A stretch of 64,000 bases of DNA from an uncultured cyanobacterium (GCA_936920195.1 CAKZHE010000251.1:1-64000), one strand, 5' to 3'; positions 25,002 through 35,300 are shown, numbered from the stretch's first letter. Numbers and translations are program-made. The notes: a model not told the origin generated them from the sequence alone.

Positions 25002-25733
25002 TTACAAATTGCCTCCATTGGGTAACAAGATCAATTCTTCAATTAATGCCTGTTCTGACATCAAAGTTAGTTGTAAAATCGCTTGGGCGATCGCTTCTGG
25101 TGTCAGCATCAGAGAACGGTCAAAATCTCCTTGGACTGCCTTTGCGTCCCACAGAGCGGTATCCACAGCCCCCGGATAAATGGTAGTCACCCGAATGCCT
25201 CGGCTGCGTTCTTCTAGGGAGAGGTTTTTTGCTAGAGCCATCAATCCAGCTTTACTGACGCTGTAGGCTCCCCAGTTGGGAAAAGCTTGTTTGGCTGCCA
25301 CAGAAGCCACATTGACAATTGTTCCCCCACCTTGGGCGCGCATCCCTGGTAAAATTCCTTGAATACACTGAAAAACGCTGGTCAGATTCAGATTGAGGAT
25401 TTCTAACCAGTCCGCAAGGGATGTATCGGCAATGGGATTGGTGTAGGCAATGCCCGCACTATTAATCAAAATATCAATGGGGCCAAAATCAGCCGCGATC
25501 GCGCTAATCTTTTCTTTGACTAAATCCACTTCTGCCAAGTCTAAGGGATATACCTGGGCTTTCACGCCCACTTCGCTAGCTGCTTGGGCTACTGCGGCTA
25601 ACTTATCTGCCGAACGGCTGACTAAGGCTAAGTGGATGCCAGCTTTGGCAAAGGCTAAAGCGGTTGCTTTCCCAATCCCACTGCTAGCTCCAGTAATTAA
25701 GGCTCGTTGTTCTTTGGGAGCAATAAAACTCAT
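25002..25733 (-). CDS. Short-chain dehydrogenase/reductase
   Basis: 243 residues of the classical SDR type: TGASSGIG cofactor loop near 14-21, NSAG near 90, the catalytic serine in NVASVA and YSVSK (Tyr-x3-Lys), then [11 protein letters not shown]. The N-terminal loop and the arginine after it (VSRSADKL) suggest NADP(H) preference. The substrate is not evident. It is about 90 bases upstream of folE on the same strand, so it may be transcribed with folE; similar SDRs next to folE are common in cyanobacteria. Confidence 0.88.
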   Translation of the reverse strand: MSFIAPKEQRALITGASSGIGKATALAFAKAGIHLALVSRSADKLAAVAQAASEVGVKAQVYPLDLAEVDLVKEKISAIAADFGPIDILINSAGIAYTNPIADTSLADWLEILNLNLTSVFQCIQGILPGMRAQGGGTIVNVASVAAKQAFPNWGAYSVSKAGLMALAKNLSLEERSRGIRVTTIYPGAVDTALWDAKAVQGDFDRSLMLTPEAIAQAILQLTLMSEQALIEELILLPNGGNL

Positions 25734-25930
25734 GCAATTTTTTTGCGGAGGAATGCTGGAGTCTACCGAAAATGAGTTTCTGTAACTTTTCGTTACATCT
25801 AAAAAATTATATCACTTGCCCTTGGCGATCGCAGGCGTTCAATGATACATTGCCATATTTTCTCTCGTTCCAACCTGACATGATAGCGGGAACTTCTCAT
25901 CTAAATTATTGATGGCAGCAATTTCTAACT

Positions 25931-26911
25931 TTAGGCAGATGTTTCGATAAAAAAGCCGATTTTCCGAAATTTCTGATAGCGCAACTGCCGACGCTCCGAT
26001 GCAGTCATTGCCAGTAATTTCTCTAGGTTCTCCAATAACCCTTGTTTGAGAATTTCCGCCGCTTGAACTGGTTCGGCATGGGCAGCGCCCAAAGGTTCGA
26101 TTAAAATTTGGTCGAGAATGCCCAAATCTTTCAAATCGCGAGCCGTAATTTTCAGCGCTTCCGCAGCTTGGGGGGCTTTAGCCGCATCTTTCCAGAGGAT
26201 CGCAGCGCAGGCTTCCGGGGAAGCCACAGTATAAACCGAGTGTTCCAACATTAATAGGCGATCGGCAACCCCAATCCCCAAGGCTCCGCCAGAACCGCCC
26301 TCACCAATCACAGTAGTGATAATTGGCACATCCAGACTAAACATTTCTCGGAGATTATAGGCGATCGCCTCTCCCTGACCTAATTTTTCCCCATCAATCC
26401 CCGGATAGGCTCCAGGAGTATCAATAAAGGTCAAAATTGGCATATTAAAGCGATTGGCGTGTTCCATTAACCGCATCGCCTTGCGATAGCCACCGGGAGC
26501 CGCCATGCCAAAATTCCGCGCCACATTATCCTTCGTATCTCGCCCCTTTTGATGCCCTAGCATCACCACCGGCTTACCTGCCAACCGCGCCACCCCGCCC
26601 ACAAGCGCCGGATCGTCCGAACCCCCGCGATCGCCATGTAACTCCATCCATTCATCAGTAATCGCCTGAATATAATCCAGCGTACTAGGGCGGCGAGGAT
26701 GGCGAGCCAACTGCAATCGCTGGGCTGGCGATAAGCCACTGAAAATTTCTTGGCGCAACTGAACCGCCCGCGCCTCTAGCTGGTGGATTTGCTCGGAAAC
26801 ATCAACATCATTCTCTTCCGCTAGTTCGCGAATTTGGTTAATGCGGATTTCTAGCTCAGAAAGGGGCTTTTCAAAATCCAGAAGAAATTGTTTGCGCTCA
26901 GTATTGGACAC
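25931..26911 (-). CDS. accA: Acetyl-CoA carboxylase carboxyltransferase subunit alpha
   Basis: About 326 residues. [17 protein letters not shown] opens cyanobacterial Acc[17 protein letters not shown]-type, [32 protein letters not shown] and [12 protein letters not shown] are the carboxyltransferase signatures. It joins AccD to transfer CO2 from biotin to acetyl-CoA, making malonyl-CoA for fatty acids. A GTG at 26911 matches the family start; a TTG 60 bases further up is also open. It lies directly downstream of aar, which uses fatty acyl-ACP, a conserved neighbourhood. Confidence 0.95.
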   Translation of the reverse strand: MSNTERKQFLLDFEKPLSELEIRINQIRELAEENDVDVSEQIHQLEARAVQLRQEIFSGLSPAQRLQLARHPRRPSTLDYIQAITDEWMELHGDRGGSDDPALVGGVARLAGKPVVMLGHQKGRDTKDNVARNFGMAAPGGYRKAMRLMEHANRFNMPILTFIDTPGAYPGIDGEKLGQGEAIAYNLREMFSLDVPIITTVIGEGGSGGALGIGVADRLLMLEHSVYTVASPEACAAILWKDAAKAPQAAEALKITARDLKDLGILDQILIEPLGAAHAEPVQAAEILKQGLLENLEKLLAMTASERRQLRYQKFRKIGFFIETSA

Positions 26912-26998
26912 TTTAGAAATTTTGCCGCTCTCAAAGACACTCTTTCTAGATCCTACATCATCTGATCTCAAATCCTCTCAACTCAAATTTCTCTTCCC

Positions 26999-28021
26999 CT
27001 AGGAGGAAAGCAAAGGTTTAAATCCATGCTTGACTGACATCTGACCAATCCGTTCCATCTTTTCCACCGTAATTTGGTTTCTGCCCCAAGAAAAGTTAGT
27101 ATATAACTTCTCAAACTCCAGCAACATTGCTTCAGCAAAGCAGGCAAATAGCTGTCTACCTGGCACTTCCATATTGACGATTTGCATAATCTTCCATTCA
27201 ATATCTAAAGAATGTTCGACAATGCCCCCATTCAGCACAAAAATCTCTGGGTGTTTAACCTTCGTTGCCAGATTCTTGGGATAGCCGCCATCAATAATCA
27301 AACAGGGTTTTTTCAAAACTTCGGGGTCAATTTCAACCCCTCTGGGCATACTCGCCACCCAAACAATAATATCCGCTAGGGGTAAAGCCTCTTCTAACCC
27401 CAAAATCTTCCCCCTCCCCAATTCCGCCTGCAAGTTTCGCAACCGCTCTTGGTTGCGAGCAATCAGCAACAACTCTTTCACATCAGTTTTGGCATCTAAC
27501 CAGCGACAAACCGCACTGCCAATGTCCCCAGTTGCGCCGCAGATTGCCACTGTTGCCTGAGACAAATCTATGCCCAATTTGGGGGCAGCCTGTTCCACTT
27601 GCCGACACAAAATATAGGCTGTATGAGTATTTCCGGTAGTAAACCGCTCAAATTCTAACTTGATATTCCGGACTTGGGGATTATCTTGCAAATTGAATTC
27701 TTCAAAAATAATTGAAGAAAATCCCCCTAAAGCAGTGATATTAATGCCATGCTTTTGAGCATGAGCCATCGCATTCAGAATTTTGCGGATAGCAGCTTTT
27801 ACGCGCCGATTTGCCAGCATCTCTGGCAGAAAACAGGATTCGACATATTGGCCTTCAATTTCTTGCCCAGTAATACTGGTAACTTTGATGCTATCAACAA
27901 TCTGGGGAGGCGCACTACACCAAAAATCTAATCCTTGGTCGGCATATTCTGGGTAGCCCAGATCTTGAGCGACGGCTTGGGCGTGTTGCAAACTGGTAAG
28001 GTGACCGATTAAACCAAACAT
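26999..28021 (-). CDS. aar: Long-chain acyl-ACP reductase (alkane synthesis)
   Basis: 340 residues, the usual length. [18 protein letters not shown] is the typical AAR start; the Rossmann part has [17 protein letters not shown], and the catalytic cysteine region is [10 protein letters not shown]-like. AAR reduces fatty acyl-ACP to fatty aldehyde with NADPH; the aldehyde then goes to ADO. The gene follows ado on the same strand with 323 bases of repeats and a terminator between them, and it precedes accA. Confidence 0.96.
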   Translation of the reverse strand: MFGLIGHLTSLQHAQAVAQDLGYPEYADQGLDFWCSAPPQIVDSIKVTSITGQEIEGQYVESCFLPEMLANRRVKAAIRKILNAMAHAQKHGINITALGGFSSIIFEEFNLQDNPQVRNIKLEFERFTTGNTHTAYILCRQVEQAAPKLGIDLSQATVAICGATGDIGSAVCRWLDAKTDVKELLLIARNQERLRNLQAELGRGKILGLEEALPLADIIVWVASMPRGVEIDPEVLKKPCLIIDGGYPKNLATKVKHPEIFVLNGGIVEHSLDIEWKIMQIVNMEVPGRQLFACFAEAMLLEFEKLYTNFSWGRNQITVEKMERIGQMSVKHGFKPLLSS

Positions 28022-28095
28022 GAACTTTTTAGGGGTGTTTTAAAATTAGGCAGTAGCGGGCAAAGGGAAAATAATCCGGGATTCTTAAAAAGAGT

Positions 28096-28125
28096 ACAAA
28101 AACAGCCCCTCTATGAAGAGCGGCT
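28096..28125 (-). terminator. Intrinsic terminator downstream of ado
   Basis: On the minus strand AGCCGCTCT pairs with AGAGGGGCT (one mismatch, TCAT loop) and GTTTTTGT follows. It lies about 75 bases before the aar start, so aar probably has its own promoter in the remaining space. Confidence 0.7.
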
Positions 28126-28148
28126 AATTAAGTTTATTTCTTTTTAGC

Positions 28149-28330
28149 TACTCAAGTGGGATTTAATTCAAAATTCAAAATTCAAAATTCAAAATTCAAA
28201 ATTTTGAATTTTGAATTTTACTCATTCCTAGGCTGGAGCCTCTCCGAGAACCAAGTGAGGCAGAGCCTCTTGATGTTTCCAGGCGGGAGCCTAGGAACCA
28301 GTTTAAATTTTGAATTTTGAATTTTGAATT
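28149..28330. repeat. AAAATTC heptamer palindrome split by a second repeat
   Basis: Five AAAATTC units (from 28153) run into their inverted counterpart TTTTGAA (to 28218); a CTAGGC..GAGCCT element (28226-28300) follows, and three more TTTTGAA units come after it (28306-28330). The arrangement reads as one repeat type inserted into another. Confidence 0.75.
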
Positions 28331-28344
28331 GTTACCGTTTGAGG

Positions 28345-29046
28345 CTAGGCAGCAGTGGCAAGTCCATGAGCAGAAAGTTTCATCAACTCCCGACTATTAA
28401 AGCCAATATTACCTAGAGCTTCACCATAGGCAATCATAAAGTCTTCAATCAGAGAGTCTTTTTCCATCCCTAGGACTTTGGCATCTTGCTCAACTTGGTT
28501 GAGCATTTTCCAGACCAAGGGCAGATTTTGCTTGTTGGCTTCCTCTAACTCGGCTTTAGATGTCTCGAAGTTGGCTTGTAACCAGGTTTCGCCAAAATTG
28601 AGGTGCGAGTATTCGTCTTTGACTACCCCTTCAGTGATTTTACGGGCAAAGTCATCGGCTACGGGGATATAGATTTGATAGGCAGCGATCGCAAAGCATT
28701 CAATAATCAATGCTTGAATCAGCAGACAAGTGACGATTTTGCCCTCGGCAGCGGCATCTTTAAAGTTTTGGTGCAAGCTGGCGAAGAATTTTTGGGCAAA
28801 TTCTAGGTCTGGTGTTACCCCCAAATTGCGCCCACAGGCTTCAAAGCCTTTTTTGTGGCGACTTTCCATTTTCGCCAAGGCGATTAAATTGTCTTTGAAC
28901 TCTGGCGGCAGCAGTTCAGCGATTTGAATGTAATTGTCGTAAGCTTCCTGTTCGCCCTCGATCACAATGGCGTTGATCCGGCTGTAGGCATCTTTGTAGG
29001 TTTCTGATTTAAAGTCAATCGTTGAAATGGTGGCAACCTGCTGCAT
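28345..29046 (-). CDS. ado: Aldehyde-deformylating oxygenase (alkane synthesis)
   Basis: 233 residues, within the usual 231-235. The ferritin-like di-iron ligands are all there: Glu32, Glu61 with His64 (ESRHKK), Glu116 (IIECFAI) and Glu145 with His148 (DEYSHLNF). ADO turns fatty aldehyde into an alkane or alkene and formate, using O2 and ferredoxin electrons. It works with aar, the next gene. The 5' region is about 270 bases without a gene up to a miniature element. Confidence 0.97.
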   Translation of the reverse strand: MQQVATISTIDFKSETYKDAYSRINAIVIEGEQEAYDNYIQIAELLPPEFKDNLIALAKMESRHKKGFEACGRNLGVTPDLEFAQKFFASLHQNFKDAAAEGKIVTCLLIQALIIECFAIAAYQIYIPVADDFARKITEGVVKDEYSHLNFGETWLQANFETSKAELEEANKQNLPLVWKMLNQVEQDAKVLGMEKDSLIEDFMIAYGEALGNIGFNSRELMKLSAHGLATAA

Positions 29047-29655
29047 AAGATTTTTTGGCTCCTGAGTGCATGAATAGACTGAGGTTGAGATCCCCCAACT
29101 GGTTCGCTAGAGGTTTAAGTTCCCAATGGAAGTTAAATTAACAAATCTTTATGAATTATAGGCTATCTGTGTTTCGCTATTGTACCAAATCAGGCAAGCA
29201 TCCCAATCAGTATAGGACTAATTTAGTATATATGCCTAGTTTGGCGAGTAGCAGTCACAGGACTGGCACAACACCTGTACCACTTCTTCTCAGATATCAG
29301 GGGGGGTTAAGCTAGGCTGTTGAATTTGTGCCTTTTCAGCGGTTTTTTGTTCATGCAGTTTCTGAGTAGTAGTAGGGTGCGTTAGCGATAGCGTAACGCA
29401 CCGCCTACCAGTTAACGGTGCGTTACGCTGCCGCTTTAGCGAAGCCATGCCGATAGCGCAGCGTGGCGACAGCCATAGGCTATACGCACCATACTAAATA
29501 CAGATTTGTGTCAATGATTTAGACGCATTCTGCTGACGTAGTTATTGCATGAATAAGATCGCCGAAAAACGCCCAAAGTCAACAGCTTAGGGTTAAGCTG
29601 TCGGATTGCCCCAACCAAAAGCCTTTCATCGCCTATAAGTCCTGCTCCTGATAAT
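29047..29655. other. Upstream region of ado plus miniature element
   Basis: 29047-29312 is AT-rich with no gene and should contain the ado promoter; I cannot mark a convincing -10 box. 29313-29590 is a miniature element. The rest borders the stop of the ATP-grasp gene. Confidence 0.6.
29313..29590. repeat. Miniature element copy B, with possible 8-bp target duplication
   Basis: Starts TAGGCTGTTGAATTT, ends AAAGTCAACAGCTTA(G). GGTTAAGC lies on both sides (29305-29312 and 29591-29598). Its interior (29371-29493) is a different repeat with GTAGGGTGCGTTA...TAACGCACC and GATAGCGCAGCGTGGCGACA, also found at 41570-41660. It thus shares ends with 14197-14439 but not its filling. Confidence 0.75.
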
Positions 29656-31311
29656 TTAATTCCAGGTAATCGAAAGACTAGGATAGGGAGATTCTGCCGT
29701 TGCCAGAGTATGGGGTTTAGTTTCCCGATCCAACACTGCAATCACTTTATTATAAATTTCTTCGGCTTGCAATCGAGAATCACCAATACTGGTTAATCCC
29801 AACTTGCCAAATTCCGAAAGACAACCCATCAGATGAAAAACTGTCCCGGTTTCGGTGCTGGTATCAAAATGCAATTGATGGTAGGCAATGATATCCATTA
29901 AATCATTAGGCAACAAACCTTGATAGCGGTCTTTTTGCAAATTGTCAGAAGCAATGTAATATTTCGCTCGCCCTTGGGGATTAAAAAATAAACCTGTTGC
30001 GAGGTCATAACGCCCATTGGTTAAAAATTTCAAAGTCATAAAGGGGTGGGTTGTTCCTCCTTTCCGCAAGTTGATTTCTAAGGCTTGTAAATCCCAGTAA
30101 GGTCGTCCCGGTCGATCGCGGCGACGGACAGCTAAAAAATCCACGGCAAAGCGTTCTAGCGCTCCCTTTTCAGCTAAATTTCGCCCAATTCGCCACCCCA
30201 AATCTTGCAACCGCAGACGATAGGCTTCATCGGCAGGAAAGCGACAACCGAGGAAAGTTTGATTATTCAAACCGCCTAAAATTTGATCGTGGGTAGAGAG
30301 AATTTCTACTTCTTGATTGGGGGTAATTCGACCTTGAACGCTGGGCGATCGCGTCACTTCTCCCCCCACAAAAACCTCGACAATTGCCCCTAGTTCCCCA
30401 ATCCGACTGGCAAAATTTTCCCAAGTTTCGCTGGCATTTTGAAACCGCAGAAATGGCAGTTGGTCGCGAATCCAAGTCACTCGCTGCCGGGGAGAAATTT
30501 CGCTAGTATCTACCAGGGAACTGAGGTCAAGTAAGGCATTTCCTGCCCCAGAAAACCCTTGATTGAGTTTAACTACAAACTGTTTTTCCCCAGGCTGCTG
30601 CGCCCACAGTTCAGCGGCGGCATCGGCTAATTCTTCGGCGCTCCAAACCGTATCGCTGCCGAGAGGATGGGGAACACCGCACTCTGCAAAAATTTGCCGA
30701 CTGCCACTTTTTGTCCCCCAATTCCGCAATTCCGGATCGAGGGCAAACAGGGGTACATCTAATTGTATAGATAGATCTCGCTCCAAAAAGGTAGAATTGT
30801 AGCAAATGGCAAAGGATTTATTGGGTCTCAGCGCCTGCCGTATCCGTTCCATTAACCTAGGTCGTTCTAGGATTTTTTGAGTCAGGGGTTTGGGAGCAGA
30901 ATCATAGGCCGAAAAGAGCAGCAAGCGATCGCGGGCATGGGAAAAAGGAATTCCCGGCAACAATTGTAAATAATAATCGATAATACTGGGATGCAGGGGT
31001 TGAGAAGTCACATAAACAATTCGATTGCGAGGATTTTGCAGGCGAATCAACGAAAATAGTAACAGTTCTTCATAATGGATAAATCCCGAAATTTTCAACA
31101 ATTCGCGGCGGTCAATACTCAGGGAGGGAACCACCAAAATATCGCAACCGCTGAGATCGAAAGCTTCAATGCTCCCCCAGCGATCGCGCAAACTGGCTTG
31201 CAATTGCCCAAACCGCTCTCCATCCTGGGAAGAGGAAATATTCACCTTTGACATCGCATCACCCACAAAATTCCCTGCTCCCCAAAATACCTTTTCCCCA
31301 ACCGAATTCAT
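29656..31311 (-). CDS. ATP-grasp ligase-like protein (PGM1-type)
   Basis: 551 residues. The middle shows an ATP-grasp fold: QFVVKLNQGFSGAGNALLDL (ATP-binding lysine and glycine loop), GAIVEVFVGGEV, and the metal-binding end FAVDFLAVRR ... LQALEINLRKGGTTHPF. The N-terminal half is a pre-ATP-grasp-like domain, and the tail resembles that of peptide ligases such as PGM1. Such enzymes join a carboxylate to an amine with ATP. The substrate is unknown. The start may instead be an ATG 19 codons in (31254). It is divergent from the hybrid kinase gene. Confidence 0.75.
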   Translation of the reverse strand: MNSVGEKVFWGAGNFVGDAMSKVNISSSQDGERFGQLQASLRDRWGSIEAFDLSGCDILVVPSLSIDRRELLKISGFIHYEELLLFSLIRLQNPRNRIVYVTSQPLHPSIIDYYLQLLPGIPFSHARDRLLLFSAYDSAPKPLTQKILERPRLMERIRQALRPNKSFAICYNSTFLERDLSIQLDVPLFALDPELRNWGTKSGSRQIFAECGVPHPLGSDTVWSAEELADAAAELWAQQPGEKQFVVKLNQGFSGAGNALLDLSSLVDTSEISPRQRVTWIRDQLPFLRFQNASETWENFASRIGELGAIVEVFVGGEVTRSPSVQGRITPNQEVEILSTHDQILGGLNNQTFLGCRFPADEAYRLRLQDLGWRIGRNLAEKGALERFAVDFLAVRRRDRPGRPYWDLQALEINLRKGGTTHPFMTLKFLTNGRYDLATGLFFNPQGRAKYYIASDNLQKDRYQGLLPNDLMDIIAYHQLHFDTSTETGTVFHLMGCLSEFGKLGLTSIGDSRLQAEEIYNKVIAVLDRETKPHTLATAESPYPSLSITWN

Positions 31312-31428
31312 CTCAAGCGATCGCTATAGCCATCCTAAGTCATTTCTGAAGCGTCAAAACACAGCTCAAAAAACTATAATTCCGATTCCGGTTCCCAGCT
31401 TCTTAAAAACAATAATTTTTTTTAATGC

Positions 31429-34400
31429 GTGGAGGCAATGAATCAATTGATCTGGCTAGATCTATTTTTGACAGTTGACATCATCAGACAAAATTGGTGG
31501 TGGCAGCTATCTGTAGTCGGAGAAGGAATCGTAATTGCCATTTTGAGCGGAGCTTTGTATATTGTTGGACAACAAGCTGCTCAAAAACTGCGAACAGCCC
31601 CCACCCAAAGAAAATTGCCCGAACTACCGACCACCTCAGAATTTTCAAACCTGCTAGTTGATAGCAGCCCAGATGGGATTTTTGCCTTTGATACCAATTT
31701 CCGATACATCCTCTGGAACCCCAGCATGGAAAGAATGTTCGGGATTGGCAAAGCCGAAATTCTCCAGCAATGCGCTTTTGATGTCTTTCCTTGGTTAAAA
31801 GAAACAGGCGAAGATCGGTATTTTTTGGCAGCACTGGCAGGGAAAAGCAGCGTAGCGCCCACCCGCGCTCAGTGCTTTGTGAGAGATCGACCCTTCAATC
31901 GGCAAGAATGTATAGAGTGCCATTATTCCCCCCTCAAGAACGATCGTGGCGAGATTATTGGCGGGATGGCAGTGGTGCGGGAAACTGGACAGCGCCAGCA
32001 AGCAGAAGAGCAACGCATCCAGCTGATGCGCCAACAAATATCTCGCATCCAAGCCGAGGCTACCCAATGGCGGTTTGAATTTCTGGCTCAGGCTAGTACC
32101 CTTCTTGCCGCCTCCCTAGATTATGAAACCACCCTAACTAATGTGGCGAAACTGATTGTGCCGGAACTAGCAGACTGGTGTCTGATTGATTTGCTTGCCG
32201 AAGATATGATTGAGCGAGTTGCCGTCGCTCACATTGATCCCAACCAAGTAGAATTAGCCCATCAAAGACCGCGCTACTATTTACTAGATCCCAATGCTAC
32301 CTACGGTGTATGCCGGGTATTGCGAACTGGACAATCAGAACTGTACGCCCATATCGTGGAGGAAGGAATTGTAGAAACTGCCATTGGCCTAACCGCCGCC
32401 CAGAGTTTCAGCCTCAATCAGTCCCAGAATTTTGATCCCAAACAACTGCAAATCTTACCAGAAATCGGTTGCAAATCTGCCATGATTGTTCCCCTACTGG
32501 CACGGGGACAAATTTTAGGAGCCATTACCTTAGTGGCATCTGATTCCGAACGCCACTATGAATCATCAGATCTGGCTTTAGCTGAAGACTTGGCTAACCG
32601 GGCTGCTCTAGCCGTAGATAATGCCAGAATTCACCGCGAAGCCCAGCGAGCGCGACAAGCTGCCGAACGCGCTGCCAACCGCACCGCCCTCTTGCAAAGG
32701 ATTACTGCGGCTCTTTCAGAATCTTTAACCATTGCTCAAGTTGCCAAAGTAGTTGTTACCCAAGGTACAGTTTCCCTAGGGGCGGCGGCGGGGGTAATTA
32801 CCCTGCTCAGTCACAGCGATGATATTCTCCAGATTGTGCAAGCGGTGGGCTATCCCCAAGATATTATTGATGGTTGGCAGCAATTCCACCTGGATACCCC
32901 GGCTCCCTTATCAGATACCGTCAGAACTGGCGAAGCGATTTTTTTGGAAAACCAAACAATTTTTCTAGCTGCCTATCCGGATTTGCGGGAGATAATTGCT
33001 CAAACACCCTATCAATCTTGGGCGAGCATTCCCCTGATTATTGAAGGTTATCCAGTGGGCGGGATGGGGTTAAGCTTTGAGCAACCCCGACATTTTAGCG
33101 ATGATGACCGCAATTTTATGCGCTCTTTAGCCCAGCAATGCGCTCAGGCGATGGAACGAGCCTACCTCTACGAAGCGGAACAAAGCGCTCGCACGGCTAG
33201 CGAAGCGGCTAGAAGTGCTGCCGAAGCAGCCAACCGGATGAAAGATGAATTTCTGGCGATTGTCTCTCACGAATTACGGACTCCCCTGAATTCAATTCTA
33301 GGTTGGGCGCAACTGCTGCGATCGCGCAAATTCGATCCTGCCAAAACCGCCGCTGCCATTGAAACCATTGAACGCAATGCCCGCTCCCAAAATCAGTTAA
33401 TTGAAGATATCCTAGATGTTTCTCGAATGCTGCGGGGCAAACTAAAATTAGAAATTCGCTCTGTTGATTTAGTGGCTCTGATTGAGGCTGTTATTGAATC
33501 CGGACGACCTGCCGCCACTGCCAAAGCCATTCAAGTCGAGTTTGTGGTTGAGATTAAAATTGGGGCGATTTCTGCGGATTGGAATCGCCTGCAACAGGTG
33601 GTGTGGAATCTGCTTTCCAACGCGATTAAATTCACGCCTGCGGGGGGGCGAGTGGAAATCCGACTCTCGGCAGCCGAAAAGTTTCTGGATGAAGACGACA
33701 GTCAAAGTACCGCCACCGCTTGCGTCCAAATCCAAGTCACTGACACAGGACAAGGAATTAGTGCCGAGTTTTTGCCCTACGTTTTTGAACAGTTCCGCCA
33801 AGCTGACAGCGGTACTACCAGAGCCTACGGGGGATTGGGATTGGGATTAGCCATTGCTCGCTACCTAGTGGAGTTGCATGGCGGCAAAGTTTGGGCAGAA
33901 AGTCCGGGGAAAGGACTAGGTGCTAGGTTTACTGTCCAATTACCCTTATTATCTGGCAGTCCCGCCCTGATCAAACTGGCGCATAATACTCCAGAAGCAT
34001 TACCCCTAGATTTTTCGACACCGTTACCTTTGGCAACAACGGCAGCACGACTGGATGGATTGCAAGTGCTAGTAGTTGATGATGAGGCAGATACGCGGGA
34101 GTTTCTGAGAGCAGTGCTGGAAGAGTATGGCGCAAAAGTGACCGCAGTAGCATCGGCAGCAGAAGCTTTATTAACCTTGGCAAGCGATCGCCCCGATGCC
34201 ATTGTCAGCGATATTGGGATGCCAGAGCAAGATGGCTACTCCCTGATCCGGCAAATACGGGATTGGGAAACCCAACAAGGATGGCAAATTCCTGCCTTGG
34301 CGCTGACAGCCTATGCCCGGGATGAAGATTGTCATCAGGCACTGTTAGCTGGTTTTCAAAAGCACGTTACTAAGCCAGTGGAACCTGCCTATTTGGTGGA

Positions 34401-34440
34401 AGTTTTAGCCCATCTTACCTCCAGCCTAACTCCCCATTAA
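31429..34440 (+). CDS. Hybrid histidine kinase: TM-PAS-GAF-GAF-HisKA-HATPase-REC
   Basis: 1003 residues if the GTG at 31429 is used; an ATG three codons later is the alternative, but GGAGG is too close to it. A membrane helix (about 24-48) is followed by a PAS domain (72-190), two GAF domains (about 215-400 and 425-590), HisKA with phospho-His614 (FLAIVSHELRTPLNS), the ATPase (N-box VVWNLLSNAIKF, DTGQGIS, GGLGLGLAI) and a C-terminal receiver (VVDDEAD; phospho-Asp928 in IVSDIGMP; lysine in TKPVEP). No bilin-binding cysteine is evident, so the GAF ligands are unknown. Its 3' end overlaps the next gene by 15 bases, tail to tail. Confidence 0.92.
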   Translation: MEAMNQLIWLDLFLTVDIIRQNWWWQLSVVGEGIVIAILSGALYIVGQQAAQKLRTAPTQRKLPELPTTSEFSNLLVDSSPDGIFAFDTNFRYILWNPSMERMFGIGKAEILQQCAFDVFPWLKETGEDRYFLAALAGKSSVAPTRAQCFVRDRPFNRQECIECHYSPLKNDRGEIIGGMAVVRETGQRQQAEEQRIQLMRQQISRIQAEATQWRFEFLAQASTLLAASLDYETTLTNVAKLIVPELADWCLIDLLAEDMIERVAVAHIDPNQVELAHQRPRYYLLDPNATYGVCRVLRTGQSELYAHIVEEGIVETAIGLTAAQSFSLNQSQNFDPKQLQILPEIGCKSAMIVPLLARGQILGAITLVASDSERHYESSDLALAEDLANRAALAVDNARIHREAQRARQAAERAANRTALLQRITAALSESLTIAQVAKVVVTQGTVSLGAAAGVITLLSHSDDILQIVQAVGYPQDIIDGWQQFHLDTPAPLSDTVRTGEAIFLENQTIFLAAYPDLREIIAQTPYQSWASIPLIIEGYPVGGMGLSFEQPRHFSDDDRNFMRSLAQQCAQAMERAYLYEAEQSARTASEAARSAAEAANRMKDEFLAIVSHELRTPLNSILGWAQLLRSRKFDPAKTAAAIETIERNARSQNQLIEDILDVSRMLRGKLKLEIRSVDLVALIEAVIESGRPAATAKAIQVEFVVEIKIGAISADWNRLQQVVWNLLSNAIKFTPAGGRVEIRLSAAEKFLDEDDSQSTATACVQIQVTDTGQGISAEFLPYVFEQFRQADSGTTRAYGGLGLGLAIARYLVELHGGKVWAESPGKGLGARFTVQLPLLSGSPALIKLAHNTPEALPLDFSTPLPLATTAARLDGLQVLVVDDEADTREFLRAVLEEYGAKVTAVASAAEALLTLASDRPDAIVSDIGMPEQDGYSLIRQIRDWETQQGWQIPALALTAYARDEDCHQALLAGFQKHVTKPVEPAYLVEVLAHLTSSLTPH

Positions 34441-34827
34441 ATCAGTCAAATCTATCAATTTAAGTTCCGGTAATTTCTTTTTCCCCAACCGGAACAATTC
34501 AATAAAATTAAACGGCTTGCCGATACATCCGCTTGCCCCTAAGTTCAGAAGTTCTTGATGGATATTATCAGTAATATTCTCACCGATAAAAATCACCGGA
34601 ATATTCGCTGTTTTGCTTTGGGAGCGGAAGGCATATAAAATCCCGTGGCCTTCCGCCAAAGATATATCTAAATCAAAAAAAATCAATTCTGGTTGTAGGG
34701 CGATCGCCTGCTGCAACCCAGTGACACTATCTTGGGTATCAACAATTGCAAAATTCGCTAGTTCTAGGAACATCGTCAGAGATGCCCTTAAGTCACTGTC
34801 TTGTTCAATTAATAAAGCTTTCTTCAT
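34426..34827 (-). CDS. Single-domain response regulator (receiver only)
   Basis: About 133 residues from ATG 34827 (an upstream ATG at 34863 adds 12 codons). MKKALLIEQDSDLRASL is the receiver start, with phospho-Asp52 in IFFDLDI, the threonine/serine region in IPVIFIGEN, and GKPFN with the conserved lysine. The tail (LKLIDLTDLMGS) has no output domain. It converges on the hybrid kinase gene and could be its downstream receiver, though opposite orientation means separate transcription. Confidence 0.85.
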   Translation of the reverse strand: MKKALLIEQDSDLRASLTMFLELANFAIVDTQDSVTGLQQAIALQPELIFFDLDISLAEGHGILYAFRSQSKTANIPVIFIGENITDNIHQELLNLGASGCIGKPFNFIELFRLGKKKLPELKLIDLTDLMGS

Positions 34828-35179
34828 CGAATTCAATGCAAAGCTAAGGCAATGTCTTAACATTCATGCCCCGTTATTGATGGTATTTTTCTACTCTAAT
34901 TCAAAAAAAATTGGAATGGTTTGAGGCTTCTATAAAGCCCTTAAGTATGAATGCGATCGCCTAATAAAATTGATCTTAAAATTAATTGAAAATACTGACA
35001 AATTTGCCCAAATAGCCATTAACCAATATAGAATTTACGTACTGGACAAACTGACCATGATATGAGTAGGCGAAATGGGGAGTTCTAGGCTACTTCCCCG
35101 CCACTCCCCTAGTAGGCTGTCAAGGTGGTTTGCCGACTAGCCGCATTGCAACTAAAAGTTTAAAAAGAGAGATAAAAAT
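34828..35179. other. Gap with one GC-rich hairpin
   Basis: No gene. GGGGAGT (35077-35083) can pair with ACTCCCC (35103-35109) around a loop that contains TTCCCC. It lies about 70 bases upstream of the small orphan antitoxin cassette and could be a leader structure. Nothing else stands out. Confidence 0.5.
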
Positions 35180-35299
35180 ATGACATTTGCTGGTCAAGTA
35201 GCAAACTCGCTGGGCAATCGCTACGAAGGTAGTTGGACTGTGCATTGTATGGTCGATGTTATGGATGAGAAAGCAGATTCGATTAAACTAGGAGATTGA
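35180..35299 (+). CDS. Short 39-residue open frame before MqsA-like gene
   Basis: ATG 35180 with GAGAG upstream, 39 codons, ending one base before the MqsA-like gene, whose AGGAG lies inside this frame. The position is that of the DUF4258 or MqsR-like toxin that usually precedes such antitoxins, but the sequence (MTFAGQVANSLGNRYEGSWT...) matches none I recognise. It may be a truncated toxin or a leader peptide. Confidence 0.35.
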   Translation: MTFAGQVANSLGNRYEGSWTVHCMVDVMDEKADSIKLGD

Positions 35300-35300
35300 A

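Larger units (their letters stand above)
28022..28344. other. Gap between aar and ado, repeats and a terminator
   Basis: It holds a terminator (28096-28125), AAAATTC-type heptamers on both sides of an inserted CCTAGGCTGGAGCCTC-type repeat (28226-28300), and nothing that looks coding. Confidence 0.75.

Noticed and set aside
29511-29741. 76-codon minus-strand frame after the ATP-grasp gene
   Set aside because: Consists mainly of miniature-element sequence and overlaps the end of the real gene.
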